Shown here: positions 1-8,577 of the stretch, piece after piece
Layout of the letters: each line of letters begins with the position of its first letter
Numbering within the stretch: position 1 is the stretch's first letter
Program-made: the position numbers and the translations under genes
NCBI GenBank assembly: GCA_002469915.1
Contig: DKOG01000279.1
Location: forward strand, 1 to 30,528
DNA length: 30,528 bases
Direction of reading: 5' to 3'
Origin: Bacteroidetes bacterium UBA7368
Lineage (GTDB): Bacteria; Bacteroidota; Rhodothermia; Rhodothermales; UBA10348
The notes under the pieces: generated by a model
Told to the model about the DNA's origin: nothing
The model's database searches: none
What the model saw: the letters and a program-made list of their open reading frames with translations, nothing else

Positions 1-201
1 TCCTTGTTGAGCAAACCAAAAACCCAGCGGATACCCTCCGAGGTAAAACGCGTTCAAAGTATCGGCGAATAACACCCCCGCACCCAAACCCGCTGCAGCC
101 CAGATTAAGAGCAGCACCGCCATAATGGTCAGGTTTTTTTTCCAATATCGGCCTCTCGCTGCCGCAACTCTTGGATCGCGTTCGTCAGGTGTGTGTGTCA
201 T
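1..201 (-). CDS. DUF4212 sodium:solute symporter small subunit (N-terminus only)
   Basis: The gene runs off the left edge; 67 codons remain, starting at the ATG at 199-201. The translation has a charged start (MTHTPDERDP), a YWKKNL segment leading into one hydrophobic helix, and ends in GGYPLGFWFAQQG. This combination of helix, LGG.PLGFWFAQQG and short N-terminus is characteristic of DUF4212, a small membrane protein normally encoded just before a large SSS-family sodium:solute symporter and thought to form part of it. The large subunit would lie to the left, outside the window. No strong Shine-Dalgarno is seen. Family call is from remembered motif; the missing half cannot be checked. Confidence 0.8.
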   Translation of the reverse strand, partial: MTHTPDERDPRVAAARGRYWKKNLTIMAVLLLIWAAAGLGAGVLFADTLNAFYLGGYPLGFWFAQQG

Positions 202-313
202 TATTATATCCAGATGAGTTTGAGCGAGTGTCGCAACTGGCTTGGAGAAGGGCAATCACTAGTTTGTAGCCATAAACCATCTCTCTGGCCAATTAGGTTC
301 GATAGACCGGGTG

Positions 314-1000
314 TCATTCGTTTTCTAGAACGGTATCCAACATGTCTTGTACCAGTGTCACCATGACATCATATCCCGCTAGGGTGACGTGCACACCGTC
401 GGAAGTATATTCGGCGATTAGTCCGTTTTCGCCATCCGTCATGGCAGAAAAATAGTCAAGGTAGTCAAATCCGGCAGATTCCGCATACGACTTCAACAAG
501 GAATTCAGAGCGGGAATTTTGTAGTCAGGGCCGAGTCCGGGTCTCCAGGAGTACTCAGCGGCCGGAAGAACGGAACAGATAATTACCCGAATGCCATGCG
601 CATGCGCCAATTCAGCCATGCTTTGGATATTACCCGCAATATCCTCTAGCCCGATAGGCCCCTGATTTTCGGCAATATCATTCGTGCCGGCCAATATGAC
701 AACCGCTTCGGGATCCAGATTAAGCACATCAGCCCGGAAGCGAACCAGCATCTGTGCTGTGACCTGTCCGCTTATTCCCCGATCCAGGTAGGGGTTCGAA
801 GTAAAAAACTCCGGCATCGTTTGACTCCAACCTTGAGTAATGGAGTCACCCATAAACACAACCCTTGCCTCTTGCGAAGAAAGCGAATCATTTTTTGCCG
901 CGTAAAAAAAAAGGTTGCCCCAGTCTTGAGCATGAGCAGTGGAGAGGGAGCCTGTGATTACGGCCATAAGTGCGGCTAGGCATAGTAGGGTGCGAAACAT
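314..1000 (-). CDS. Exported SGNH/GDSL-family hydrolase
   Basis: A 228-residue protein if started at the ATG at 998-1000, which is preceded by AAAAAGGAAG and opens a signal peptide (MFRTLLCLAALMAVITG...AHA, about residues 1-24). A longer frame to 1195 exists, but its extra 65 residues look non-coding. All SGNH blocks are present: block I GDSIT with Ser53, RGISGQ (Gly block), GTND with Asn107, and the C-terminal DGVH with Asp201 and His204. Such enzymes are lipases, esterases or carbohydrate deacetylases; this subgroup resembles GDSL proteins annotated as G-D-S-L platelet-activating-factor-acetylhydrolase-like. The substrate is not evident. It is transcribed away from the nqr operon and shares an upstream region with it. 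Confidence 0.85.
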   Translation of the reverse strand: MFRTLLCLAALMAVITGSLSTAHAQDWGNLFFYAAKNDSLSSQEARVVFMGDSITQGWSQTMPEFFTSNPYLDRGISGQVTAQMLVRFRADVLNLDPEAVVILAGTNDIAENQGPIGLEDIAGNIQSMAELAHAHGIRVIICSVLPAAEYSWRPGLGPDYKIPALNSLLKSYAESAGFDYLDYFSAMTDGENGLIAEYTSDGVHVTLAGYDVMVTLVQDMLDTVLENE

Positions 1001-1290
1001 CTTCCTTTTTGTCGAACTGTATTGAACCAAGTATAGCAAAAGAGTAGGTGTCGCAGCAATAAAACTACCTAGATTCTCAGTAGGGCCCGGTTCGTGTGAT
1101 CCAACAACCAGATAAAACTCGGATAAGTGTATTAGAAATCCACACGAGGTGAGATCAAAAACACCCTCATTTAACTGCTGTCTTCTGCGGCTCACTCTAA
1201 ACGCTTTCTATTTCAAGTCTTTGGTGAATAAAGCGCTTAGTGATTGATACCCGTGAGCGGGGTTTTTAATCTTGCAGGAATTGCTGTTTT
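1001..1290. other. Intergenic region upstream of both the SGNH hydrolase and nqrA
   Basis: About 290 bases between two divergently transcribed genes; it must contain promoters for both. A small GC-rich hairpin (CCCG-TGAG-CGGG) followed by TTTTT lies near 1250-1268, shortly before nqrA. It has only four pairs, so I do not call it a terminator or attenuator. No clear promoter hexamers were recognised. Confidence 0.4.
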
Positions 1291-2646
1291 ATGGTAAGGA
1301 CTATCGTGATAAAACTATCTCGCGGATTTGACATAAGGCTGCTCGGTTCACCCGAGCAGGGGCTTCTGGAAGCCAAAAATTCTCGGCTTTTCGCCTTGAA
1401 ACCAACAGACGTCGTCGGCATCGGCCCGATTCCCAAGCTGCACAAGGCAATTGGAGATCGTGTGTTAGCCGGCGAGCCTTTGTTTTTCGATAAAGGCAGC
1501 CCTCGGATTCAGTTCGGTTCGCCCGTTAGCGGCGAAGTCGTAGAAATCCGAAGAGGACCCAAGCGCGCTATCACCGAGGTGGTAATTGCGGTAGACGCCG
1601 AGGTCGCCTTTCATCAGTTTGAAAAGCTGGATGTAGCTTCTTGCTCACGGGAGCAAGCTGTGGACCTCATGCTCAATTCAGGAGCCTGGACGCTACTGAA
1701 ACAGCGACCGTTTAATACGCTTGCTGATCCCGAGGCCACGCCTAGGGATATCTTTGTGTCATGTTTCGATACGGCCCCCTTGGCGCCGGATCACAATATG
1801 TTGATCAAAGGCAAAGAGTCTGCTTTTCAAAAAGGCCTCTCAGTACTGAATAAGTTGACCTCCGGAGGCGTCCATTTGGGCGTGGGTCCAGAGTCGGCAG
1901 ACGTATTTACCAAGGCGGACGGCGTGAACGTGACATCGTTCTCTGGCCCCCACCCGGCTGGTAATGTCGGTGTCCAAATCCACCACCTCGCTCCTATTAA
2001 TAAAGGAGATGTCGTGTGGACCCTAAAACCTCAGGATGTTGCCATCATTGGTAAGCTCTTCTCAGACGGAGTCTTTGATGCCGAGCGTACAGTCGCGGTT
2101 ACGGGAGATAAGACCAAGAAAACGGGATACGTCAAGACGCGAATCGGCGCTTCTGTTGAGCCCATGCTGGCAGACAATCTGAAGCATGATCATGTACGCT
2201 GTATTAGCGGAAACGCGTTAAGTGGTACTCAGATCGAAAAAGACGGCTTCCTGGGTCTGTACGACGATCAGATTACTGTGCTTGAAGAAGGAGACAAGCC
2301 TGAGTTTTTAGGCTGGCTCATTCCGTCCTACAAACGTCCCAGCCTTTCGCGGACCTTCCCCTCATTCTTGCGACCGAATAAGGAGTACCACGTCAACACC
2401 AATAATCATGGTGAAGAGCGTGCGTACGTAATGAGTCAGCAATACGAAAAAGTGCTTCCCATGGATCTGCACCCCCAATATCTGATCAAATCAATCCTTT
2501 ACGGAGATTTTGAGCAAATGGAAGGGCTGGGGATTTACGAAGTCGTGGAAGAAGACCTCGCACTTTGTGAGTTTGTGTGCACCTCTAAACAGCCGGTTCA
2601 GCAAATACTTAGAGCGGGCCTCGACCTGGTCCGACTGGAAGGCTAA
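1291..2646 (+). CDS. nqrA: Na+-translocating NADH:quinone reductase subunit A
   Basis: NqrA is the peripheral cytoplasmic subunit of the sodium-pumping NQR complex that oxidises NADH, reduces ubiquinone or menaquinone and exports Na+. The 451-residue length is normal. Family features include the N-terminal KLSRGFDIRLLG stretch, GVHLGVGPES, FSGPHPAGNVGVQIHHLAPI and the C-terminal CEFVCTSKQPVQQILRAGLDL. Two starts are possible: ATG at 1291, or GTG at 1306, which gives the more family-like start MIKLSRGFDI and has AAGGA a few bases upstream, so the later start may be the true one. It is first in an operon with nqrB, 32 bases downstream. Confidence 0.97.
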   Translation: MVRTIVIKLSRGFDIRLLGSPEQGLLEAKNSRLFALKPTDVVGIGPIPKLHKAIGDRVLAGEPLFFDKGSPRIQFGSPVSGEVVEIRRGPKRAITEVVIAVDAEVAFHQFEKLDVASCSREQAVDLMLNSGAWTLLKQRPFNTLADPEATPRDIFVSCFDTAPLAPDHNMLIKGKESAFQKGLSVLNKLTSGGVHLGVGPESADVFTKADGVNVTSFSGPHPAGNVGVQIHHLAPINKGDVVWTLKPQDVAIIGKLFSDGVFDAERTVAVTGDKTKKTGYVKTRIGASVEPMLADNLKHDHVRCISGNALSGTQIEKDGFLGLYDDQITVLEEGDKPEFLGWLIPSYKRPSLSRTFPSFLRPNKEYHVNTNNHGEERAYVMSQQYEKVLPMDLHPQYLIKSILYGDFEQMEGLGIYEVVEEDLALCEFVCTSKQPVQQILRAGLDLVRLEG

Positions 2647-2678
2647 TTCTTTGAATCCTGGGTCTATAACACCTGATC

Positions 2679-3854
2679 ATGAAACTACTTGAGAATCTCG
2701 TCGGCAAGGTCAAACCTCATTTTGAGGAAGGCGGAAAGCTGGAGAATTATTACTACGGGTTTGAAGCGCTAGAAACGTTTCTTTTCGTGCCTGCACAAAC
2801 CTCCCAAGGAACCCACATTAAGGATGGCATCGATCTCAAGCGGACGATGTTTACCGTAGTGGTTGCCATGATTCCAGCCCTCCTATTTGGGATTTGGAAT
2901 GTGGGTCAACAGCATTTTGTGGCCATGGGAGAGCTTACAGCCCTTAGCGAAGGGTTCATGGACAAGTTCATGTACGGCTCCCTCAAAGTGTTGCCTATCG
3001 TGATTACGGCCTACGGAGTGGGCCTCGGTATCGAATTTGTGTTTGCCATCATTCGAAAGCACCCCGTAAACGAAGGCTTTCTCGTTTCTGGTATGTTGAT
3101 TCCCCTCATCATGCCCCCAACGATTCCATTGTGGATGGTTGCTGTGGCTACCGCCTTTGCCGTGATCATCGGAAAGGAAGCGTTTGGCGGAACGGGAATG
3201 AATATTCTCAACGTCGCGCTTATGGCCCGCGTCTTTGTGTTCTTTGCTCACCCTACTTATATGTCCGGAGACCTCGTCTGGGTGGCCGGCGATGCTTCGC
3301 TGTTTGTGGACGGCTTCTCTGGCGCAACCCCTCTGGGTGTAGCCTATCTCGGTGGAGCCGAAGCGTTGGCTAATGTGTCTATCTTCAACTATGACCTGAC
3401 GAACCTCATCATGGGTACGATTCCGGGGTCCATCGGAGAAACCTCTGTGATTGCCGTTGGAATCGGTGCGGTCATCCTGCTCGTTACCGGGATCGCTAGT
3501 TGGCGCATTATGGCATCCGTCGTCGTAGGAACTCTTGTGGCCGGAACTGTCTTCGATCTTGCGGGCATCTCCTATTTCCAAGGCGTTCCGGCATATACCC
3601 ATCTCGTTATGGGGTCTATGCTGTTTGCCACGGTCTTCATGGCGACCGACCCGGTTACCGCTGCTCAAACAGGCACAGGGAAAATCATTTACGGGTTCCT
3701 AATAGGAATCTTCGGCATGATCATCAGGGCGCTGAACCCAGCGTATCCAGAAGGTTGGATGCTAGCCATTCTATTAATGAATGTGTTCGCGCCGACCATT
3801 GATCACTATGTAGTACAGTCCAACATTAAAAGAAGGATTAGCCGTGCACTCTAA
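2679..3854 (+). CDS. nqrB: NQR subunit B (covalent FMN membrane subunit)
   Basis: Large integral membrane subunit, 391 residues, carrying a covalently bound FMN and part of the sodium path in known NQR complexes. Many hydrophobic helices are visible from about residue 55 onward. The flavinylation motif SGAT (residues 214-217, Thr217 as acceptor) lies in DGFSGATPLG. Other conserved stretches are NILNVALMARVFVFFAHP and ATDPVTAAQT. Thr217 is the expected substrate of the ApbE encoded at the end of the operon. Its end overlaps the start of nqrC by 11 bases, which suggests translational coupling. Confidence 0.97.
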   Translation: MKLLENLVGKVKPHFEEGGKLENYYYGFEALETFLFVPAQTSQGTHIKDGIDLKRTMFTVVVAMIPALLFGIWNVGQQHFVAMGELTALSEGFMDKFMYGSLKVLPIVITAYGVGLGIEFVFAIIRKHPVNEGFLVSGMLIPLIMPPTIPLWMVAVATAFAVIIGKEAFGGTGMNILNVALMARVFVFFAHPTYMSGDLVWVAGDASLFVDGFSGATPLGVAYLGGAEALANVSIFNYDLTNLIMGTIPGSIGETSVIAVGIGAVILLVTGIASWRIMASVVVGTLVAGTVFDLAGISYFQGVPAYTHLVMGSMLFATVFMATDPVTAAQTGTGKIIYGFLIGIFGMIIRALNPAYPEGWMLAILLMNVFAPTIDHYVVQSNIKRRISRAL

Positions 3855-4539
3855 TTCCTATACCCTACGGTACGCCATTATCTTTACGGCGAGCGTTGCA
3901 ATTCTACTAGCAGTTGCAGCTAGCGGGTTGCGTCCGATGCAAGAGCGAAATATTGCTCAAGCAAAGCGTGCTGCGATCCTGCAGTCCGTGATGGAGGTAG
4001 ACCCCGTTACCCTAGAAGCCGACTATGCCTCTTTCATAACCGAGCGTGTGTATGACATCGGTGGTGATTCAAAGGAGGGCGTCTCCGCATTTGAACTCGA
4101 CCTGAAAAAGGAAATGAAAGCGTCAGATCAGGAAAGAAGCTTTCCGATTTACGAGTTCAGCAGAGATGGTCAGACCCGATATATCATTCCACTGCAAGGA
4201 AAGGGCCTCTGGGGTCCTATAACGGCTTTTGTTGCCCTTGACCGCGACCTGAACACCATTTCTGGTATCGTGTTTGAGCATGAGAAAGAAACGCCTGGAC
4301 TGGGTGCTGAAATCAATACCTCACAATTTCAGGAGCAGTGGCAGGGCAAGAAACTGTTTAGTGAAGAAGGCACCTTTGTTTCGGTTCGGGCGCTTAAGGG
4401 ATCCGGAAATAACATTGACGGCAAGCTTCACGAAGTAGATGGTCTTACCGGCGCAACGATGACGCTCAATGGAGTCAATACCATGATGAGCGACGAGTTG
4501 GCCCGATACTCCAATATTCTGACCAGTATTAACTCTTAG
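3844..4539 (+). CDS. nqrC: NQR subunit C (covalent FMN subunit)
   Basis: A 231-residue protein starting at GTG, 11 bases inside the end of nqrB, with AGAAGGA upstream as a good Shine-Dalgarno. It has one N-terminal helix (about residues 9-28) and an FMN-binding domain facing the periplasm. Characteristic motifs are GKGLWGPI near 119-126, ETPGLGAEI near 149-157 and the flavinylation site TGAT (202-205, Thr205), a common variant of SGAT in NqrC and RnfG proteins. Thr205 is expected to be modified by ApbE. nqrD follows after 6 bases. Confidence 0.97.
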   Translation: MHSNSYTLRYAIIFTASVAILLAVAASGLRPMQERNIAQAKRAAILQSVMEVDPVTLEADYASFITERVYDIGGDSKEGVSAFELDLKKEMKASDQERSFPIYEFSRDGQTRYIIPLQGKGLWGPITAFVALDRDLNTISGIVFEHEKETPGLGAEINTSQFQEQWQGKKLFSEEGTFVSVRALKGSGNNIDGKLHEVDGLTGATMTLNGVNTMMSDELARYSNILTSINS

Positions 4540-4545
4540 TACGCA

Positions 4546-5220
4546 ATGAGTGCTGAATCCACTATGGACAAACAAGCTGCAGTAAAGGAGGCCTTCTGGA
4601 CTCCCAAGAACAAGCGACTGCTCTCGGATCCGTTCAGTGATGACAACCCGATCACCATACAGGTGCTGGGAGTTTGTTCTGCGCTGGCCGTAACGACCCA
4701 GCTGAAAACGGCCTTTGTAATGGCTGTCTCGGTTGTCATCGTGTTGGTCTTATCAAACGTCATCATATCGACGATGCGGAACTCGATTCCGTCCCGTATC
4801 AGAATGATTGTACAGCTTCTGGTTATTGCCGGGCTCGTCATCCTTGTAGACCAGGTGCTGAAAGCATTTGCCTACGACGTGAGTCGTCAGCTTTCGGTCT
4901 ACATCGGACTGATCATTACCAACTGTATCATTATGGGCCGCCTAGAAGCCATGGCTATGTCCAGTAAGCCGAGTGCCTCGTTCTTGGATGGGCTTGGTAA
5001 TGGGTTTGGATATGGGTGGATCCTGATTGTCGTCTCGTTCTTTAGAGAACTATTTGGAGCCGGATCCTTGTTCGGGGTCCAAGTTATGCCCCAAGCACTT
5101 TACGATATCGGATACGAGAACAATGGCATTATGCTGACCTCAGCTGCTGCCATGTTCATCATTGGTGTAATTATCTGGGTCCAACGAGCCAGAAACCCCA
5201 AATTGGTCGACGCCTCTTAG
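4546..5220 (+). CDS. nqrD: NQR subunit D
   Basis: A 224-residue membrane protein with about six helices, homologous to NqrE and to RnfE. It forms a pseudo-symmetric pair with NqrE. In structures of the Vibrio enzyme two cysteines from each of these subunits hold an iron centre in the membrane; here they are Cys44 in LGVCSALAVT and Cys127 in ITNCIIMGR. The start at 4546 gives a short polar extension (MSAESTMDKQAAV) before the conserved part. A second ATG lies six codons later and cannot be excluded. The gene sits tightly between nqrC and nqrE. Confidence 0.96.
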   Translation: MSAESTMDKQAAVKEAFWTPKNKRLLSDPFSDDNPITIQVLGVCSALAVTTQLKTAFVMAVSVVIVLVLSNVIISTMRNSIPSRIRMIVQLLVIAGLVILVDQVLKAFAYDVSRQLSVYIGLIITNCIIMGRLEAMAMSSKPSASFLDGLGNGFGYGWILIVVSFFRELFGAGSLFGVQVMPQALYDIGYENNGIMLTSAAAMFIIGVIIWVQRARNPKLVDAS

Positions 5221-5259
5221 AGCAAACCGAAGCTCAAGCTTCGTAAAACAGCTATCGAA

Positions 5260-5871
5260 ATGGATCTAGTTAACATTTTTATTAAGGCGGCCTTCCTGGA
5301 AAACATGGTTTTGGCCTATTTCCTAGGAATGTGTTCATTCCTGGCCGTCTCCAAGACTGTAAAAACAGCCGTTGGTCTCGGTGTCGCCGTTATTTTCGTT
5401 TTAGGAATTACGGCTCCCATCAACTGGCTTGTAAACACCTACTTCTTGAAAGAAGGGGCCCTCGGATTCATCCATCCCTCGCTTTCCACGGTGGACCTCA
5501 CGTTTTTGCAGTATATCGTTTTCATTGCTGCAATCGCTTCAATGGTTCAGCTTGTAGAAATCATCGTAGAGCGCTTCTTCCCACCGCTGTACAACGCTCT
5601 GGGCATCTTTCTCCCCCTAATAACCGTGAACTGTGCCATTTTGGGTGGCTCTTTGTTCATCGTTGAGAGGGAGTATGCCTTTGACGAGTCTGTTGTGTTC
5701 GGTCTAGGATCTGGTTTTGGTTTCTTCCTCGCCATTGTTGCCCTTGCCTCAATCCGGGAGAAACTGCGCTACTCACACATTCCTGCACCTCTTAGAGGGC
5801 TAGGAATTGCATTCATCGTAACAGGCCTTATGGGCCTTGCCTTCATGAGCTTTGCTGGAATCAGCCTGTAG
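5260..5871 (+). CDS. nqrE: NQR subunit E
   Basis: A 203-residue six-helix membrane protein, partner of NqrD. It has the conserved start of the family (about [16 protein letters not shown]), the first iron-ligand cysteine in [10 protein letters not shown] (Cys25) and the second in TVNCAILGG (Cys125). The C-terminal stretch [19 protein letters not shown] is also typical of NqrE. There are 39 bases between nqrD and this gene and 35 between it and nqrF, with no terminator in either gap, consistent with one transcript. Confidence 0.96.
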   Translation: MDLVNIFIKAAFLENMVLAYFLGMCSFLAVSKTVKTAVGLGVAVIFVLGITAPINWLVNTYFLKEGALGFIHPSLSTVDLTFLQYIVFIAAIASMVQLVEIIVERFFPPLYNALGIFLPLITVNCAILGGSLFIVEREYAFDESVVFGLGSGFGFFLAIVALASIREKLRYSHIPAPLRGLGIAFIVTGLMGLAFMSFAGISL

Positions 5872-5906
5872 CAAAAAAGGACTTAAACGTTTAGATAACG
5901 GAATTC

Positions 5907-7154
5907 ATGGAAATCATCTCTGTTGTTCTTGCAAGCGTAGGTACCGCCGGCCTCTTGGTGCTGGTATTGGTTGGGCTTCTGGTATACGCTAAGGAAAAAC
6001 TGATTCCCTCGGGCGACATCTCGCTCATCATTAACGGGAATACGGACGACCCGGTAATAGTCCAGCCGGGTTCCACGCTGTTGGGCGCTTTGAATGAGCA
6101 AAACGTCTACCTCCCCTCCGCCTGCGGTGGTGGTGGAACGTGTGCCATGTGCAAATGCCAGGTACTCGATGGCGGTGGAGAAGTGCTTCCGACTGAAGCG
6201 GTTCACCTTACCCGTAAGGAGCAGAAAGAAAACTGGCGCTTAGGCTGCCAGGTCAAGGTCAAGCAAGACATGACGATCAAGGTGCCTGAAGAAATCTTCG
6301 GTATCAAGAAGTGGGAATGTGAAGTCATCAGCAACGAAAACGTCGCGACCTTCATTAAAGAATTCGTCGTCCGTCTTCCAGAAGGCGAGTCATTGGACTT
6401 CGAGTCTGGCGGATACATCCAGGTGGATGTGCCTCCTTGCGATATCAATTTCAAAGAGTTCGAAGTACAGAAAGAGTACCACGAGGACTGGGATGGGCTC
6501 AATGTCTGGGACCTGAACATGATCTCGAAAGAAGAGGTTATTCGCGCATACTCTATGGCGAACCATCCTGCCGAAGGAAACATCATTAAGCTAAACATCC
6601 GTATCGCTACCCCGCCGTGGGATCGCAACAAAGGCGGGTGGGCAGATCTAAATCCAGGTGTGTGTTCTTCCTACATCTTCAACCTGAAGGCAGGAGACAA
6701 AGTCACGGTCTCCGGTCCGTACGGTGAGTTCTTTATCAAAGAAACCGAAAGCGAAATGGTGTATATCGGTGGCGGTGCTGGAATGGCTCCTCTACGATCA
6801 CACCTATTCCATCTCTTCCACACGCTGAAGACAGGTCGCAAAGTGTCGTTTTGGTACGGTGGTCGCTCTGCGAAAGAGTTGTTTTACACCGAAGAGTTTC
6901 GCGCCATAGAAGAGGCGTTTCCAAACTTTACCTACCATCTCGCCCTATCCGAACCGAAAGAAGAGGACAATTGGGATGGTCCGGTAGGATTCATTCATCA
7001 GGTCGTGCTAGATAACTATCTCAGTAAACACGAAGAGCCTGAAGAAATTGAATACTACATGTGTGGCCCAGGCCTCATGCTCAAGGCATGCAACAACATG
7101 TTGGAAGAACTGGGTGTCCCTGAAGAGAAAATTGCGTTTGACGACTTTGGATAG
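5907..7154 (+). CDS. nqrF: NQR subunit F, NADH dehydrogenase component
   Basis: NADH-oxidising entry subunit of the complex, 415 residues. It has one N-terminal membrane anchor (residues 4-27), then a plant-type [2Fe-2S] ferredoxin domain with Cys73, Cys79, Cys82 and Cys114 ([13 protein letters not shown]...GCQ). An FAD-binding ferredoxin reductase domain follows, with RAYS at 213-216, then an NADH-binding domain with GGGAGMAP at 288-295 and a C-terminal [10 protein letters not shown]. The end KIAFDDFG is the standard NqrF terminus. Electrons run from NADH through FAD and 2Fe-2S into the membrane subunits. Confidence 0.97.
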   Translation: MEIISVVLASVGTAGLLVLVLVGLLVYAKEKLIPSGDISLIINGNTDDPVIVQPGSTLLGALNEQNVYLPSACGGGGTCAMCKCQVLDGGGEVLPTEAVHLTRKEQKENWRLGCQVKVKQDMTIKVPEEIFGIKKWECEVISNENVATFIKEFVVRLPEGESLDFESGGYIQVDVPPCDINFKEFEVQKEYHEDWDGLNVWDLNMISKEEVIRAYSMANHPAEGNIIKLNIRIATPPWDRNKGGWADLNPGVCSSYIFNLKAGDKVTVSGPYGEFFIKETESEMVYIGGGAGMAPLRSHLFHLFHTLKTGRKVSFWYGGRSAKELFYTEEFRAIEEAFPNFTYHLALSEPKEEDNWDGPVGFIHQVVLDNYLSKHEEPEEIEYYMCGPGLMLKACNNMLEELGVPEEKIAFDDFG

Positions 7155-7182
7155 ATGCCTTCCAGCATCTCGCCAAACTCTT

Positions 7183-8199
7183 ATGCGTCTCGCCATAGCC
7201 ATCCTGTTCCTCCTCGGGACAGGATGCGGCGCGTCTCCCGAGGAAACCCAGGGGTTTCGGGGTGGCACTATGGGTACATCGTATCAAGTCACCTACTCTG
7301 GCACTGATGCGCAGGTTGAAGAGGATCAGGCTGCTGTGGAGGATCTTCTAGCGCAAGTAAACCAGTCGTTGTCTACCTATATCGAGTCCTCGTTGATCTC
7401 AGAGATCAATTCATCGACCGATACAACCCTTTGGCACACCATCGATCTTCATTTTGAACGGGTATTCGACCGCTCAAAAACGCTGCACCAACAAACGAAT
7501 GGAGCCTTTAATCCAGCCGTGGGTCCTCTCGTGGGAGCTTGGGGATTTGGTCCTGAAGGAATCAATCGGGTGCCAAGCGATGCGACTATCGATTCTCTCC
7601 TGACGCTCGTAGAATTTGATGACTTCATCAAGCACCCTTCGGAGCGAAGTATTCGAAAACGCGTTGCCGGTGCATCACTGGATTTTAATGCGATCGCCAA
7701 AGGGTACGGTGTCGATGTGGTGGCGGATTTCTTTAGAGACCGAGGCACCCCAAATTATTTCGTTGAAATCGGGGGAGAAGTTCGAACTGGAGGACAGCAT
7801 CCTTCCGGCCGGCCATGGCGCGTGGGCATTGAGAAGCCGGCGGAAAACCAGCTTGCCGGACAAGAAACCCAACAAGTAGTTGAGCTCTCGGATCGCTCGA
7901 TGGCAACCTCTGGAAACTATAGGAACTTCTATGTTGAGGAAGGACGAAAGTACGTCCACACCGTCGATCCAATTACCGGATACACACGGACCAGCTCCTT
8001 ACTAAGCGCTTCCGTATTGGCACCTGATTGCATGACAGCGGACGCATACGCCACCGCCTTCATGGTAATGGGTGTAGACCAGGCTTTGGCGCTCGTTGAA
8101 ACTCGCGCTGACCTAGAAGCCTATTTTATTGTGAGTGACGACAAGGGTGAATACGCTGAGTTGAGATCCTCACAATTTCCGGCCTCCGGCTCAAAATAG
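7183..8199 (+). CDS. apbE: FAD:protein FMN transferase (lipoprotein)
   Basis: ApbE transfers FMN from FAD to the threonine hydroxyl of NqrB and NqrC, using Mg2+, on the outer face of the cytoplasmic membrane. I start it at the ATG at 7183, 28 bases after nqrF, because this gives a lipoprotein-type signal (MRLAIAILFLLGTGC); a frame open further upstream overlaps nqrF and is not needed. The mature part has GGTMGTSYQVTY, AVGPLVGAWGFG, DFNAIAKGYGVD, a GGEVRTGG loop and the C-terminal HTVDPITGY with DCMTADAYATAFMVMG, all family hallmarks. At 338 residues it has the usual length. Its place at the end of the operon matches its two substrates. Confidence 0.95.
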   Translation: MRLAIAILFLLGTGCGASPEETQGFRGGTMGTSYQVTYSGTDAQVEEDQAAVEDLLAQVNQSLSTYIESSLISEINSSTDTTLWHTIDLHFERVFDRSKTLHQQTNGAFNPAVGPLVGAWGFGPEGINRVPSDATIDSLLTLVEFDDFIKHPSERSIRKRVAGASLDFNAIAKGYGVDVVADFFRDRGTPNYFVEIGGEVRTGGQHPSGRPWRVGIEKPAENQLAGQETQQVVELSDRSMATSGNYRNFYVEEGRKYVHTVDPITGYTRTSSLLSASVLAPDCMTADAYATAFMVMGVDQALALVETRADLEAYFIVSDDKGEYAELRSSQFPASGSK

Positions 8200-8241
8200 G
8201 CAGGAATCATTCGATTTCTCAGCCTGTTTTCCGACTAACAC

Positions 8242-8445
8242 TCAGGATGCCTCGACCGCATCCTTCAGACAAGGCTCACCGCGCTTTTTACCACACGCCA
8301 CGCAAGGGCCCAGCTTCTTAGCCAACATGGGATTGTTGGTGGAGCACGTTCCTTTGAATTCTCCGTCCTTTACCAACAGAATCCGAGTTGCCAGTCCGCC
8401 CACAACAAGGGAAAGGACCACAACGGTAAGAATGATGGTTGCCAT
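8242..8445 (-). CDS. nqrM: NQR maturation protein NqrM (DUF539)
   Basis: A 67-residue protein with one N-terminal helix (about residues 3-20) and a short cytoplasmic tail holding four cysteines at 34, 48, 51 and 59 (FKGTC...GPCVACGKKRGEPC). This is the NqrM/DUF539 pattern. In Vibrio, NqrM is needed to assemble functional Na+-NQR, probably by delivering iron to the NqrD/NqrE cysteine site. Here it is on the opposite strand, converging on apbE with 42 bases between them, so it is not part of the nqr transcript. GGAG lies about 7 bases before the ATG. Confidence 0.93.
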   Translation of the reverse strand: MATIILTVVVLSLVVGGLATRILLVKDGEFKGTCSTNNPMLAKKLGPCVACGKKRGEPCLKDAVEAS

Positions 8446-8577
8446 GCGCTACTCCAATGACTGTTTCTTCGCTCGATTGAACCGAGCTCTTGATGGGGAC
8501 GACTTTTTAGAACCGGTTCTACTCCCTTGAGCGCATCAGGATTCTTAAAGTATGCAGGCTGCAGCGGGCCTACTTCA

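Noticed and set aside
1248..1268. Terminator or attenuator before nqrA
   Set aside because: The stem has only four pairs and nothing upstream on that strand needs termination.
2883..3668. 261-residue open frame antisense to nqrB
   Set aside because: It lies wholly inside nqrB, has a composition typical of a shadow frame and no motif.
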